5,026 nt of DNA from Endomicrobium sp. (GTDB lineage: Bacteria > Elusimicrobiota > Endomicrobiia > Endomicrobiales > Endomicrobiaceae): positions 1 through 5,026 of the forward strand of contig JAISRA010000057.1 of the NCBI GenBank assembly GCA_031273885.1, written 5' to 3'. How positions within the stretch are numbered: position 1 is the stretch's first letter; each line of letters begins with the position of its first letter. The position numbers and the translations under genes are program-made. Positions 4,770-5,026 of the stretch are shown here, one piece after another. The notes beneath the pieces are model-generated. The model was given only the letters and a program-made list of their open reading frames with translations. It was not told where the DNA came from and made no database searches.

Positions 4770-5026
4770 TTATACTTTTTTATCAAAAGTCAATGATGTC
4801 AGTATGTTGTTATGAGATAGTTTGGCATATACTCTTTCGGTGATCATAATAGACGAATGACCTAATAATTCTTTTATTAGTTCCATTCTTACAGGGAGAA
4901 CTTTTTCACCATTTAGATTTGTACCCTGTAGCCACCAACTGCCAGCTGTATGTCTTGTAATATGGAATAATCCTTTTATTTCTAGATTAGATTTTTTTAT
5001 TGCTTGTCTTAATGCTCTTTTGGGAC
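4770..5026 (-). CDS. Tyrosine site-specific recombinase (phage-type integrase), C-terminal fragment
   Basis: The enzyme cuts and rejoins DNA through a 3'-phosphotyrosine to integrate or excise a mobile element. Only the last 84 codons are in the window; the stop is TAA at 4772 to 4770. In order the fragment shows HITRHTAGSW (box II His H21 and Arg R24), LIKELLGHSSI (the His/Trp position, H56), and ITERVYAKLS with the nucleophile Tyr Y66. It therefore retains four of the catalytic residues; the first Arg and Lys would lie outside. The stretch between box II Arg and LGH is about 9 residues longer than in XerD, through an insert around GTNLNGEKVLPV. A short tail follows the Tyr. No partner genes are visible, so phage, plasmid or integrative element cannot be told apart. 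Confidence 0.9.
   Translation of the reverse strand, partial: PKRALRQAIKKSNLEIKGLFHITRHTAGSWWLQGTNLNGEKVLPVRMELIKELLGHSSIMITERVYAKLSHNNILTSLTFDKKV

Overview
The window is AT-rich chromosomal DNA of a bacterium, most likely an alphaproteobacterium with an intracellular lifestyle (Rickettsiales or Holosporales type). The evidence is low GC, weak Shine-Dalgarno sequences, a type A RNase P RNA, a TopA with an alphaproteobacterial-style C-terminus, decayed genes, and palindromic interspersed repeats of the kind seen in rickettsial genomes. The taxonomic call is inference; the genes themselves are clear.

Layout. (1) 1-260, minus strand: the first 86 codons of DNA gyrase subunit A (gyrA), cut by the window edge just after the KYHPHGD motif. 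(2) 261-536: a divergent control region holding a perfect 8-bp inverted repeat whose two arms each carry a TATAAT hexamer, one facing each way. (3) 537-2867, plus strand: complete topA (DNA topoisomerase I, 776 aa). (4) 2880-2957, plus strand: tRNA-Pro(CGG) with encoded CCA, 12 bp after topA. (5) 2958-3189: palindromic element copy A, starting at the base after the tRNA CCA and carrying about 66 bp of extra sequence. (6) 3237-3382: palindromic element copy B, with a related core but different outer arms. (7) 3438-3976, minus strand: a GNAT N-acetyltransferase gene broken by a one-base frameshift near its start. (8) 4004-4362, minus strand: rnpB, the RNase P RNA, with a recognisable promoter at 4368-4396. 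(9) 4407-4570: palindromic element copy C, inverted relative to copy A, just upstream of the rnpB promoter. (10) 4580-4678: a possible transposase C-terminal remnant. (11) 4699-4740: three TGTGAC repeats. (12) 4770-5026, minus strand: the C-terminal 84 codons of a tyrosine site-specific recombinase, cut by the window edge.

How it fits together. The left half pairs two enzymes that set DNA supercoiling in opposite directions, gyrase (adds negative supercoils) and topoisomerase I (removes them), from one shared 276-bp region, which suggests coordinated control. The right half joins stable RNA genes (tRNA-Pro and RNase P RNA, which matures tRNA 5' ends) to a decaying accessory zone: palindromic elements, a broken acetyltransferase, a possible transposase scrap and the edge of an integrase-bearing element. 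The most interesting unexplained material is the palindromic repeat family: three members share a core but have two unrelated sets of outer arms, and two of them abut RNA genes.
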